The notes beneath the pieces are model-generated. The model had not been told where the DNA came from. It did not search any database and saw only the letters and a list, made by a program, of their open reading frames with translations. Made by a program: the position numbers and the translations under genes. Source: Candidatus Poribacteria bacterium (GTDB lineage Bacteria > Poribacteria > WGA-4E > WGA-3G). From it: DNA of 8,745 nt. The stretch's first letter is position 1. Each line of letters opens with the position of its first letter. The stretch is taken from NCBI GenBank assembly GCA_009845505.1, contig VXZL01000557.1:1-8745 (forward strand). Reading direction: 5' to 3'. Positions 1-6,656 of this stretch are shown here, piece by piece.

Positions 1-18
1 CACCATACCAGAAATAAA

Positions 19-47
19 ATTATACCCCACATCTCAAAAAATCTCAA
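19..47 (-). promoter_or_regulatory. Sigma70-type promoter pointing left out of the window
   Basis: Read on the minus strand, TTGAGA (42-47, five of six matches to the -35 consensus) is followed after exactly 17 bases by TATAAT (19-24, a perfect -10). Transcription would start near base 12 and run off the left edge, so it should serve a gene outside the window on the same strand as the M81 hydrolase. A second TTGAGA-like copy lies inside the spacer but is too close to the -10 to serve it. The match is seen directly; activity is inferred. Confidence 0.55.
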
Positions 48-93
48 ATATTTTATTAATATAGAGGAGTTCATAACGGATTTCGCGCATTTT

Positions 94-1584
94 TTAGGTT
101 GCCTCAGTTTCACCATAAGTAACACTTAAATCGAGTGGGTAGATGGGTTGCCGGACCTTTTGGTAGTTATAACTGAACAGGTTCGGGCTGTGAACGCCGG
201 GGGTGTCTACATCCAGAATCTGATGTGCGATTGGGGTGTAGTCTGCTCGGAAATGGACAGCGGATTTAAGGGCAATGAGTTTACGCCGCTGCGGTTCAAT
301 CCCGACACTTCGAAGCACTTCGGCATCGTAAGGTTGGATCCGCCTTTCCGTTAAGACAATTTCAACGCCGCCGGTTTGAACGACAGCCGTTCTTCCCATG
401 TTTCCAGCAGTCCCCCGTCCCATCGGACCCTTAAGAATAAATCTGCCATCAGAGAGTGTTTTGACGTATCCTGTGAGTGTTACGGGTGCGCCGTGTTGTG
501 TATCCGTTTTTCCACCGACATTTAGTTGGACTCTGTTTCCAACGCCTGCTTCGGCGGCTTGCGCGACCGATTCAGGGTCTGCAATCACTGCTACCACAGC
601 ATCTTGCACGTCTGCTGCTATGAACTTCTGTAGAATCGTTGTGCCGTCACAGGGACCACCGCCCCCTGGGTTATCCGCACCATCGGCGAGGACAATTGGT
701 CTGCCATCTGTCTGGTTAGCGATTTCGATTGCGGCTTCAACGGTGTGTAGATTGAATGTGAATTGTTCGCGCATATCCCATATCTTGGAGGCGAATTGAT
801 CAGCGTAGGCATCGGCGAGTGCCGTGTCCCCGTTGGTCGTAACGAGGACTGAAACGCCAGCATCCGTTATATCGGCGAACGGAAAGCCCATGGAGAGCGT
901 TGCTGTTACGACACCCGGCTCGGTTTCGAGGGCGTGAAGTGCTTCAATGACACCCGTCATTGGCGGTTTCATTGTGCATTGTGCAGGGGGTGCGGTCAGT
1001 AAAGGAAGTTGACGGTATACCATCGTCGGTTGAATCTTTCCTGCATTCATACCAAAGAGAAGCTGCCCGGCTTCAAACCCGCGTTCGTAGCAATCTACGT
1101 GTGGGTAGGTGTCGAACCCGATAATAATGTCGGAGTAGTCCGCCATTTTAGCGGTGATATTGGCATGCAGATCGAGCGTTGTAACAATCGGTGTCGCACC
1201 GACTCTTTCGCGCACCGCCTGAATCAAGTCCCCTTCTGCATCTTCGAGTGCGTCTGTTACCATCGCACCGTGTAAATCGAGAAGTACGCCGTCAAGGTCT
1301 CCGGCGTTCTGCAAAAGCGTGAGGAACTCTTCCTTAAGCGTCTGATAGGCGGCATGCGCTACCATGCCGGACGGTGTCGCAAATGCCCACAGGAGCGGAA
1401 CGGGTTGTAAATTGAGTTGCGCTGCGATGTCAAGGAAACCCCCGGTAATTGTTCGGGTCCCTCGGAACGCTGTGATAATTGCGTCACCGCGATGGTAACT
1501 CCCCTTTTTAAAGTTATCAATAGTTGTCACGACGGGTGAAAATGTATTCGTTTCATGTCCGATACAACCGACTGCAATCCGCAT
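94..1584 (-). CDS. M81 family metallohydrolase, MlrC (microcystinase C)-like
   Basis: A 496-residue protein of full family length. The N-terminal M81 domain (about 1-290) opens with the hallmark GHETNTFS (9-16) and continues with LDLHGAM (102-108), TLDLHANIT (136-144) and DTYPHVDCYERG (158-169). The C-terminal MlrC domain (about 297-480) starts with ADGADNPGGGGPCDGT (300-315). E11, H105, D138, H140 and H162 line up with the residues recalled as metal-binding or catalytic in Sphingomonas MlrC, so the enzyme is probably active and zinc-dependent. MlrC cleaves linearised microcystin and the Adda tetrapeptide; most relatives have unknown amide or peptide substrates, so microcystin should not be assumed. 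There is no signal peptide, which predicts a cytoplasmic enzyme. The ATG start is supported by AAGGGGA (1591-1597) with about 7 bases of spacing and by a near-consensus promoter just upstream. It is transcribed divergently from the reductase, and no terminator is visible after its stop. Confidence 0.93.
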   Translation of the reverse strand: MRIAVGCIGHETNTFSPVVTTIDNFKKGSYHRGDAIITAFRGTRTITGGFLDIAAQLNLQPVPLLWAFATPSGMVAHAAYQTLKEEFLTLLQNAGDLDGVLLDLHGAMVTDALEDAEGDLIQAVRERVGATPIVTTLDLHANITAKMADYSDIIIGFDTYPHVDCYERGFEAGQLLFGMNAGKIQPTMVYRQLPLLTAPPAQCTMKPPMTGVIEALHALETEPGVVTATLSMGFPFADITDAGVSVLVTTNGDTALADAYADQFASKIWDMREQFTFNLHTVEAAIEIANQTDGRPIVLADGADNPGGGGPCDGTTILQKFIAADVQDAVVAVIADPESVAQAAEAGVGNRVQLNVGGKTDTQHGAPVTLTGYVKTLSDGRFILKGPMGRGTAGNMGRTAVVQTGGVEIVLTERRIQPYDAEVLRSVGIEPQRRKLIALKSAVHFRADYTPIAHQILDVDTPGVHSPNLFSYNYQKVRQPIYPLDLSVTYGETEAT

Positions 1585-1627
1585 AGTCTATCCCCTTCAG
1601 GCTTGGGTCCTTCGTAAATTTGAGACA

Positions 1628-1656
1628 AATATACCACATCTTTGTCAGTGTGGCAA
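1628..1656 (-). promoter_or_regulatory. Promoter of the M81 hydrolase gene
   Basis: On the minus strand TTGCCA (1651-1656) and TATATT (1628-1633) each match the sigma70 consensus at five of six positions and are 17 bases apart. TG lies one base upstream of the -10, giving an extended -10 (TGGTATATT). The predicted transcript starts near 1621 and leaves a leader of about 37 bases that contains the Shine-Dalgarno site at 1591-1597. Confidence 0.6.
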
Positions 1657-1678
1657 GCAGAAGTTTGTCGGATTTTTG

Positions 1679-1707
1679 TTCAATGAAAAGCAAAGATTTG
1701 ATAGAAT
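1679..1707 (+). promoter_or_regulatory. Possible promoter of the rightward gene row
   Basis: TGATAGAAT (1699-1707) is an extended -10 with five of six matches in the hexamer. Its -35 at the proper 17-base distance is poor (TTCAAT, 1679-1684). An alternative reading uses TTGATA (1698-1703) as a -35 with a weak -10 (TTTAAC, 1722-1727) 18 bases on. Either would start transcription roughly 40 to 60 bases before the reductase start. The choice between them cannot be made from sequence alone. Confidence 0.35.
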
Positions 1708-1756
1708 GATGAATAAGAATTTTTAACTGCCAGATTTCAGGTCCTCAAGATTAAAC

Positions 1757-1771
1757 AGTAGGAGTACTACT
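1757..1771 (+). promoter_or_regulatory. Shine-Dalgarno site inside a small inverted repeat
   Basis: AGGAG (1760-1764) lies 7 bases before the ATG at 1772 and fixes that start. It sits within AGTAG (1757-1761), GAGTA, CTACT (1767-1771), a perfect 5-base inverted repeat with a 5-base loop. Folded, it would partly occupy the ribosome site. The stem is short and AT-rich, so a regulatory effect is only a possibility. Confidence 0.5.
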
Positions 1772-2731
1772 ATGGAATATACCTATCTCGGTCGGATTGG
1801 ATTGCGGGTGAGTCGTCTCTGTCTCGGCACCGTTAATTTCGGCAGACATGTGTCCGAAGAAGATACCTTTCCGGTGTTGAGTCACGCACTACAAGCCGGC
1901 ATTAACTTTTTCGACACCGCTAACATCTATAACGACGGTTTAACGGAGACGATTATTGGCAACTGGTTAGCAGCAGATAAAAGTCGGCGCGATCAGATTG
2001 TTTTGGCGACCAAATTGTATGGTCAGACAGGTGAGGGACCGAATGACGGTCGTTTATCGGCATATCATATCCGTCGGGCGTGTGAGAAGAGTCTACGCCG
2101 TCTGCAAACCGATCACATAGACCTCTACCAGATGCACCATGTTGATCGTCGTACGCCGTGGGATGAGATTTGGCAAGGGATGGAGCAGTTGGTGCGTGAA
2201 GGGAAAATTTCCTACGTCGGCAGTAGCAACTTTGCTGGATGGGACATTGCGCACGCGCAAGGCATCGCTGCGCAACGCGATTTCCTTGGACTCGTCTCAG
2301 AACAGAGCGTGTATAATCTCCGGAGTCGGATGATTGAACTTGAAGTGCTTCCGTGTTGTCGGGAACTCGGTTTAGGCGTGATTCCGTATAGTCCGATGGG
2401 TGGTGGGTTGCTCTGCGGTGTGCTGGACAATCCCACGACTGGACGGCGCGGTAGGGAGTCGAACAGACAAACGATTGAGAGACATCGATCACAGTTTGAA
2501 GCTTATGAAGCACTCTGTGCATCAATAGGGCAACCACCGGCTAACGTCGCATTGGCGTGGGTACTCAACAACCCGGACGTTACAGCACCGATTATCGGAC
2601 CGCGGACGATTGAACACCTTGAGGAAAACTTGTCCGTCTTGGAATTGAAATTAGATGATGAAGTCCTCGCAAAACTTGATGAGATTTGGGCGGGTCCCGG
2701 TGGTGAAGCACCAGAGGCGTACGCGTGGTAG
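1772..2731 (+). CDS. Aldo/keto reductase
   Basis: A 319-residue NAD(P)H-dependent oxidoreductase of the aldo/keto reductase superfamily, a single (beta/alpha)8 barrel of normal length. The catalytic tetrad is visible as D48 (FFDTANIYNDG), Y53, K81 (ATKLYG) and H122 (LYQMHH). SSNF (151-154), YSPMGGGLL (206-214) and IGPRT (275-279) followed by EEN (284-286) are the usual cofactor-binding elements. The pattern fits the broad YhdN/IolS/Tas-like group that reduces aldehydes, ketones or sugar-derived carbonyls; the substrate is not predictable. There is no signal peptide, so it should be cytoplasmic. It is the first gene of the rightward row and is followed after 69 bases by the sulfatase gene, with a heptad repeat in the gap. 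In this context it could reduce a sugar or carbonyl released by the downstream enzymes, which is inference. Confidence 0.95.
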   Translation: MEYTYLGRIGLRVSRLCLGTVNFGRHVSEEDTFPVLSHALQAGINFFDTANIYNDGLTETIIGNWLAADKSRRDQIVLATKLYGQTGEGPNDGRLSAYHIRRACEKSLRRLQTDHIDLYQMHHVDRRTPWDEIWQGMEQLVREGKISYVGSSNFAGWDIAHAQGIAAQRDFLGLVSEQSVYNLRSRMIELEVLPCCRELGLGVIPYSPMGGGLLCGVLDNPTTGRRGRESNRQTIERHRSQFEAYEALCASIGQPPANVALAWVLNNPDVTAPIIGPRTIEHLEENLSVLELKLDDEVLAKLDEIWAGPGGEAPEAYAW

Positions 2732-2735
2732 AATA

Positions 2736-2777
2736 GCCATTGGCAGTTAGTCACTGGTTTCCAATAGCCAATAGCCA
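2736..2777 (+). repeat. Degenerate 7-base tandem array after the reductase gene
   Basis: Starting five bases after the TAG stop, the sequence can be cut into six consecutive heptamers: GCCATTG, GCAGTTA, GTCACTG, GTTTCCA, ATAGCCA, ATAGCCA. The first three share the pattern G-Y-N-R-Y-Y-R with the array at 4269-4296, and the last two are identical to each other. The array fills most of the 69-base gap and ends before the Shine-Dalgarno site AGGAG (2791-2795) of the sulfatase gene. It recalls the short heptameric repeats (STRR) known between cyanobacterial genes. Confidence 0.5.
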
Positions 2778-2800
2778 ACAACGATAAAAAAGGAGAAAAG

Positions 2801-4261
2801 ATGTCAGATCGTCCAAATATCTTGTGGTATTGTACAGACCAACAACGTTTCGACACCATCGGAGCGTTAGGGAACCCGCATATCAACACACCGAGACTCG
2901 ACGAATTTATGGGTCAATCGGTCACATTCACACACGCCTATTGTCAGTCACCTATCTGTACACCCTCGCGTGCGAGTTTTATGACCGGTATGTACCCCTC
3001 AGCCGTAAGCGTTACTGGCAACGGTAACCCCGTTTTCCCCGAATATTACGAAGATCGGCTGATTACACATGCCCTTGCACAAGATGGTTACGACTGTGGA
3101 TTGATTGGAAAGCTCCATCTCGCGAGTGCTTTCGAGGTCCAAGAGCACCGTGTAAATGACGGGTATCGCTACTTCCAATATAGCCACGACCACGGCAAGC
3201 CGAACGCACTTGGACACGAATACGCAGATTGGCAACGCGCACGGGGTATTGATCCTGAAGCGTTGATAGCAGGAAAGGCAGTCGCGCAAAAGTATCCAGA
3301 CAACAGTGGATACATAAAACCACCGACCCCGGATTGTGATAATGTGCCGCCGCACCTGCATCAGACCTATTGGTGTACCGAAAAAACGATCGAATTTATA
3401 GAGAAAAACCGCCGCGAAAATCAGCCGTGGTTGCTGAGTCTCAACCCGTTTGATCCACATCCGCCATTTGATGCACCTTGGGAATACTATCAGCGATATG
3501 ACCCAGAAACGCTGCCCGGTCCGCACTTTCAGGAGAGCGACATCGCCTTTCAGTCGAAATTAACGGATGCGGGTATTGATTTTCAATCTCAGGCGAAACC
3601 GCCTGCGGAGTGGGACGACAAGCGGATGCAAGCGTCTTATTACGCTATGATTGAGCAACTCGACCACGAATTTGGACGGATCCTCGATTATCTTGATGCT
3701 AACGGGCTCCGCGAGAACACCATTGTCATCTTCACATCCGACCACGGCGAGGCACTCGGCGACCACGGATTGGTATACAAAGGGTGTCGTTTCTATGAAG
3801 GCTCCGTGCGGGTACCGTTGATGATTTCATGGCCCGGACAGTTCTTGCAGGACGTTCAAAGCGATGCGCTTGTTGAGTTGCTTGATATTGTTCCCACGCT
3901 GTACGATGCGTTGGGTGTGGATATTCCGTATTACGTGCAGGGTAAATCCCTCGCGTCCCTGTTACGCGGTGAAGTCCCTGCCAGTGAGCATCGGGAGGCG
4001 GTACGTTCTGAATTTTTCGGCGCAATCGCATTTCCAGATCAGACGCATGCCACGATGTATCGCGACCGACGCTGGAAACTTGTCGTGTATCATCAGAAGG
4101 GGATTTGCGAACTGTATGACCTTGACAACGACCCGTGGGAACACAATGATCTCTCGGAGCATGCCGATTATCAATCCGTCAAGTGGGAACTGATGCAAAA
4201 GAGTTTCGATAGAGCCATCTATGCGCATCCACAGATGATACCACGGACGGCTTCACATTAG
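2801..4261 (+). CDS. Type I (formylglycine-dependent) sulfatase, cytoplasmic
   Basis: A 486-residue alkaline-phosphatase-superfamily sulfatase, probably hydrolysing a sulfate ester. The activation motif CTPSR (53-57) places the formylglycine precursor at C53 with R57 four residues on. Metal and substrate ligands are visible as D13 and Q14 (CTDQQR), K104 and H106 (GKLHL), H220 (FDPHPPF), D314 and H315 (TSDHGEALGDHG) and K327 (VYKG). The C-terminal part has the common sulfatase ending ELYDLDNDPWEHNDL (437-451). All key residues are present, so it should be active once a formylglycine-generating enzyme, not encoded here, modifies C53. It begins directly with MSDRPNILWY and has no signal peptide, unlike secreted polysaccharide sulfatases, so it should act on an internalised substrate. 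Phosphonate or phosphate monoester hydrolysis is a less likely alternative. The ATG follows AGGAG (2791-2795) by 5 bases. Confidence 0.94.
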   Translation: MSDRPNILWYCTDQQRFDTIGALGNPHINTPRLDEFMGQSVTFTHAYCQSPICTPSRASFMTGMYPSAVSVTGNGNPVFPEYYEDRLITHALAQDGYDCGLIGKLHLASAFEVQEHRVNDGYRYFQYSHDHGKPNALGHEYADWQRARGIDPEALIAGKAVAQKYPDNSGYIKPPTPDCDNVPPHLHQTYWCTEKTIEFIEKNRRENQPWLLSLNPFDPHPPFDAPWEYYQRYDPETLPGPHFQESDIAFQSKLTDAGIDFQSQAKPPAEWDDKRMQASYYAMIEQLDHEFGRILDYLDANGLRENTIVIFTSDHGEALGDHGLVYKGCRFYEGSVRVPLMISWPGQFLQDVQSDALVELLDIVPTLYDALGVDIPYYVQGKSLASLLRGEVPASEHREAVRSEFFGAIAFPDQTHATMYRDRRWKLVVYHQKGICELYDLDNDPWEHNDLSEHADYQSVKWELMQKSFDRAIYAHPQMIPRTASH

Positions 4262-4268
4262 GGAAATA

Positions 4269-4296
4269 GCCGTCAGCGGTCAGCCGTCGGCAGTCG
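4269..4296 (+). repeat. Four tandem heptamers after the sulfatase gene
   Basis: Beginning seven bases after the TAG stop are four head-to-tail heptamers: GCCGTCA, GCGGTCA, GCCGTCG and GCAGTCG. They differ from one another at two or three positions at most. The array is introduced by AATA, as is the array at 2736. It lies between the sulfatase stop and the ribosome site of the CotH-like gene. No coding function is possible because a 7-base period shifts frame at each unit. Confidence 0.7.
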
Positions 4297-4316
4297 GTAT
4301 AAACAACATCTATCGT

Positions 4317-4320
4317 GAGG
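4317..4320 (+). promoter_or_regulatory. Ribosome site that decides the start of the CotH-like gene
   Basis: GAGG (4317-4320, within GTGAGGT) lies 9 bases upstream of ATG 4330. The in-frame GTG at 4315 overlaps this site and has no purine-rich stretch of its own upstream, and the ATG at 4323 is out of frame and soon meets a stop. The start at 4330 is therefore preferred. Confidence 0.55.
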
Positions 4321-4329
4321 TCATGGATA

Positions 4330-5721
4330 ATGTATCGTTCTAAAAGAAACATACTTCTATTTCTCGGCAGCGTTATATTATTCATGGCTATCGGTTGCTT
4401 TGCTAATGCTGTGCCGTATACATCGAATTTACCGATTGTGCTTATTGATACATTTGGGAAATGGATTCCTGACGATCCGAAAATTCCTGCGCGGATGAAG
4501 ATTATTTACGATAAATCCGGCGGTAGAAACGCCTTGGACAGTCGGCATGTCGATTTTGAAGGCAGGATTGGTATAGAGGTTCGGGGAAAAACGTCGCAGT
4601 CGTTTCCAAAGCAACAGTACGGTTTTGAAACTCAGGACGATGCTGGCAACGACAAAGATGTTTCGTTGTTGGGATTGCCAGCAGAATCCGACTGGGTGCT
4701 GAACGGTCCGTATTCGGATAAAACCCTCATGCGGAACCACTTGGCGTACGAGTTCAGTAATCGGATTGGTAGATATGCGAGTAGAACGAAGTTTGTTGAG
4801 GTGTTTCTTAATGATACCGTTGATACAAGAACTGGTAGGAAACATTACGTCTACGTAGGTGTTTATCTGCTGATGGAGAAGATTAAGCGCGGGAGAAAAC
4901 GGGTTAATGTTAAGTCCCTGAAACCGTCGCAGAACGGACCCTCGGAAATTACAGGTGGGTATATCCTCAAGATCGACAAAATGGATTGGTATGACACCTA
5001 TTTCACCACCCGTTACGGCACGCAGTTGATTCATATCTATCCGAATGGACGCGAGATGTCTGCTGCTCAAAAAGCGTGGATTCGAGAGTATATGAACGCA
5101 TTTGAATCGGCGTTAGCGGGCAAGGATTTTGCGGATCCAAAACACGGATATGCCAAGTATATCGACGTAGATTCTTTTATCGACCATTTCATCATCAATG
5201 AACTTTTCAAGAATACCGACGGATTTCGGAACAGCACATATATGTATAAGGACAGGAATTCCAAACTACAGATGGGACCCGTCTGGGATTTTAACTTGTC
5301 GATGGGCAATACGGTTTTCTATGGCGGTTGGGAAACGGACAATTGGCTTATTGATACAAACCCTGTTCCGTTCTGGTGGCGGCGACTGTTAGCGGATGAG
5401 AACTTTAAACAGCGGCTCGTCAAGAGATGGGAAACGCTTCGGAAAAATGAACTCGCCACTTTGAAGCTCCTTGACGAGATTGACCGAACCGCTGAATATT
5501 TGTCCGAGGCACGAAAACGGAACTTCCAAAAGTGGCGGGTGCTCGGTTACCGTGTTTTTGGGAATCCGGGTCCGTATTTGCCCACGTATGAACAGGAAGT
5601 TCAGGAATTGAAAAGGTGGTTACAGGCTCGGTTGACGTGGATGGATAGCAATATCGACTCGCCTCGACAATCGGGAATTATTCGTCAACCGCCAGTCAGG
5701 CAGAGGAGAAACCGATGGTAG
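4330..5721 (+). CDS. CotH-like kinase-fold protein, exported (probable lipoprotein)
   Basis: A 463-residue protein (numbering from ATG 4330) of the CotH family, kinase-like proteins first described as spore-coat kinases in Bacillus and widespread in other bacteria. An N-terminal basic-hydrophobic leader (1-27) ends in MAIGC with C23 as possible lipidation site; ANA (25-27) is an alternative signal-peptidase I site. Family signatures are IEVRGKTSQSFPKQQYGFE (about 82-100), the YVGVYLLMEKI segment (175-185), the NELFKNTDG stretch (290-298) and GPVWDFNLSMGN (316-327). D320 is retained, but the position two residues on, usually Asp in WDFD, is N322. The tail is arginine-rich (446-463) with no further domain. 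It should act on the outer face of the membrane; whether it phosphorylates a partner is unknown. It overlaps the next gene by 7 bases. A GTG start at 4315 would add five residues. Confidence 0.88.
   Translation: MYRSKRNILLFLGSVILFMAIGCFANAVPYTSNLPIVLIDTFGKWIPDDPKIPARMKIIYDKSGGRNALDSRHVDFEGRIGIEVRGKTSQSFPKQQYGFETQDDAGNDKDVSLLGLPAESDWVLNGPYSDKTLMRNHLAYEFSNRIGRYASRTKFVEVFLNDTVDTRTGRKHYVYVGVYLLMEKIKRGRKRVNVKSLKPSQNGPSEITGGYILKIDKMDWYDTYFTTRYGTQLIHIYPNGREMSAAQKAWIREYMNAFESALAGKDFADPKHGYAKYIDVDSFIDHFIINELFKNTDGFRNSTYMYKDRNSKLQMGPVWDFNLSMGNTVFYGGWETDNWLIDTNPVPFWWRRLLADENFKQRLVKRWETLRKNELATLKLLDEIDRTAEYLSEARKRNFQKWRVLGYRVFGNPGPYLPTYEQEVQELKRWLQARLTWMDSNIDSPRQSGIIRQPPVRQRRNRW
5702..5708 (+). promoter_or_regulatory. 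Shine-Dalgarno site of the propeller gene inside the CotH-like gene
   Basis: AGAGGAG (5702-5708) lies 6 bases before ATG 5715. It is inside the coding sequence of the upstream gene, where it encodes part of Gln-Arg-Arg. With the ATGGTAG overlap of start and stop codons this arrangement is typical of translational coupling. Confidence 0.75.
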
Positions 5722-6656
5722 ATGCGCGAAAAGAGGCTATCCCGTTTGAGTTCTTCGCCAGTTTTAAAAGAATCGAAACAGGGAATCCAATCATTTCACT
5801 TCCGCCGCCGCTCTGGGCAGCGGCAACCCACGCGATTGTCATTGATGAGACGGTCCACTACATCTGGTGTAAACGCGATATCGGTGTTCGCTGGTTGATA
5901 ATGCACGCTACAGCACCTATTGATAACCTCACCGACATCGTGCAGGACCCACGTAACCCTATTCTTGAACCTTCAGAGGATGGGTTTGACGATCAAGCCG
6001 TCGAATACCCTTTCCCATTCTTAAATCCTGCTGATGGCAAGTTTTACATGTACTATCGCGGGAAAGGCAAAACGACCCCTGAACAGACAGGTCTACTTGT
6101 GAGCGATGGAGATATGGGTCAGTGGCAGCGTGTTCAGGACACCCCAGTCATTCCTGCAGATACGGAACACGAAGAAGATGGGTCAACGCACCCTTCGGTT
6201 GCGATAGCTGATGACACGATTCACATCGTTTATACTGCCAAAGCGACGCGGTCGTTTGAAAAAGGACTAACGATGTGCCATGCGACGGCACCGACGAGTA
6301 ATCCAGCATTGGTCACGAAAAACCCTGCCAATCCTGTTTTTAAAGGGACCGGGCAGGCGTGGGATAGGCAAGCAGTTCGTGAAACCGAATTGTTCAAGGG
6401 ACCAGAGTACTTTCATGTTATCTATGGCGGGTATGATGGCGAAGTCTGGCGAATGGGGCATGTTCGGACTCGCGATTTTCATACTTTTGAGCCGAACCCG
6501 GACAACCCTATCTTCACACCATCGGACGACCCGAATGCGTTTGATTGTGATAGTGTCTTGACAGGTCAGATCTTTGAAGTCGGCGACACGTACGCTATGC
6601 TCTATGCGGGTAAAAAGGGGCAGGAGTGGCAGACGGGTTTGTGTACAATCCCGTAG
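5715..6656 (+). CDS. Five-bladed beta-propeller, glycosidase-like (GH43/GH32/GH130 superfamily fold)
   Basis: A 313-residue protein that reads as five repeated blades. Each blade opens with an NP(I/V) or TPV element near residues 24, 81, 143, 206 and 264, a spacing of 57 to 63. Several are followed by an aspartate and then (A/S)V: DDQAV (92-96), DRQAV (217-221), DCDSV (277-281). Blade 2 shows the pattern YPFPFLNPADGKFYMYYRGKG (98-118), typical of this glycosidase fold. Five-bladed propellers of this kind hydrolyse or phosphorolyse glycosidic bonds using acidic residues in the central cavity; candidates are D93, E97, D217, E223, D277 and D279, but I cannot assign the catalytic set. There is no signal peptide, so it should be intracellular. 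Translational coupling ties it to the CotH-like gene. The specific family and substrate remain open, and a non-catalytic carbohydrate-binding role is possible. Confidence 0.75.
   Translation: MVDARKEAIPFEFFASFKRIETGNPIISLPPPLWAAATHAIVIDETVHYIWCKRDIGVRWLIMHATAPIDNLTDIVQDPRNPILEPSEDGFDDQAVEYPFPFLNPADGKFYMYYRGKGKTTPEQTGLLVSDGDMGQWQRVQDTPVIPADTEHEEDGSTHPSVAIADDTIHIVYTAKATRSFEKGLTMCHATAPTSNPALVTKNPANPVFKGTGQAWDRQAVRETELFKGPEYFHVIYGGYDGEVWRMGHVRTRDFHTFEPNPDNPIFTPSDDPNAFDCDSVLTGQIFEVGDTYAMLYAGKKGQEWQTGLCTIP

Noticed and set aside
34..90. 18-codon frame on the minus strand just after the M81 stop
   Set aside because: Very short, no Shine-Dalgarno site, and it runs through the -35 element of the left-edge promoter.
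398..799. Open reading frame of 133 codons on the plus strand
   Set aside because: Antisense to the strongly supported M81 gene; the protein is low in complexity (Ser, Thr, Ala, Pro, Cys) and has no ribosome site.
1953..2537. Open reading frame of 194 codons on the minus strand
   Set aside because: It lies wholly antisense to the aldo/keto reductase, its translation looks like no domain I know and is rich in Arg, Ser and His, as expected of an antisense shadow.
2740..2765. ATTGG and CCAAT inverted repeat in the gap after the reductase as a terminator
   Set aside because: Only five base pairs with a long loop and no T-run; the heptad reading explains the sequence better.
2999..3526. Open reading frame of 175 codons on the minus strand
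   Set aside because: Antisense to the sulfatase gene, which shows clear family motifs throughout; no recognisable domain or start signal.
4298..4303. TATAAA before the CotH-like gene as a -10 element
   Set aside because: No -35-like sequence at 16 to 18 bases upstream, where the heptamer array lies, and no TG extension.
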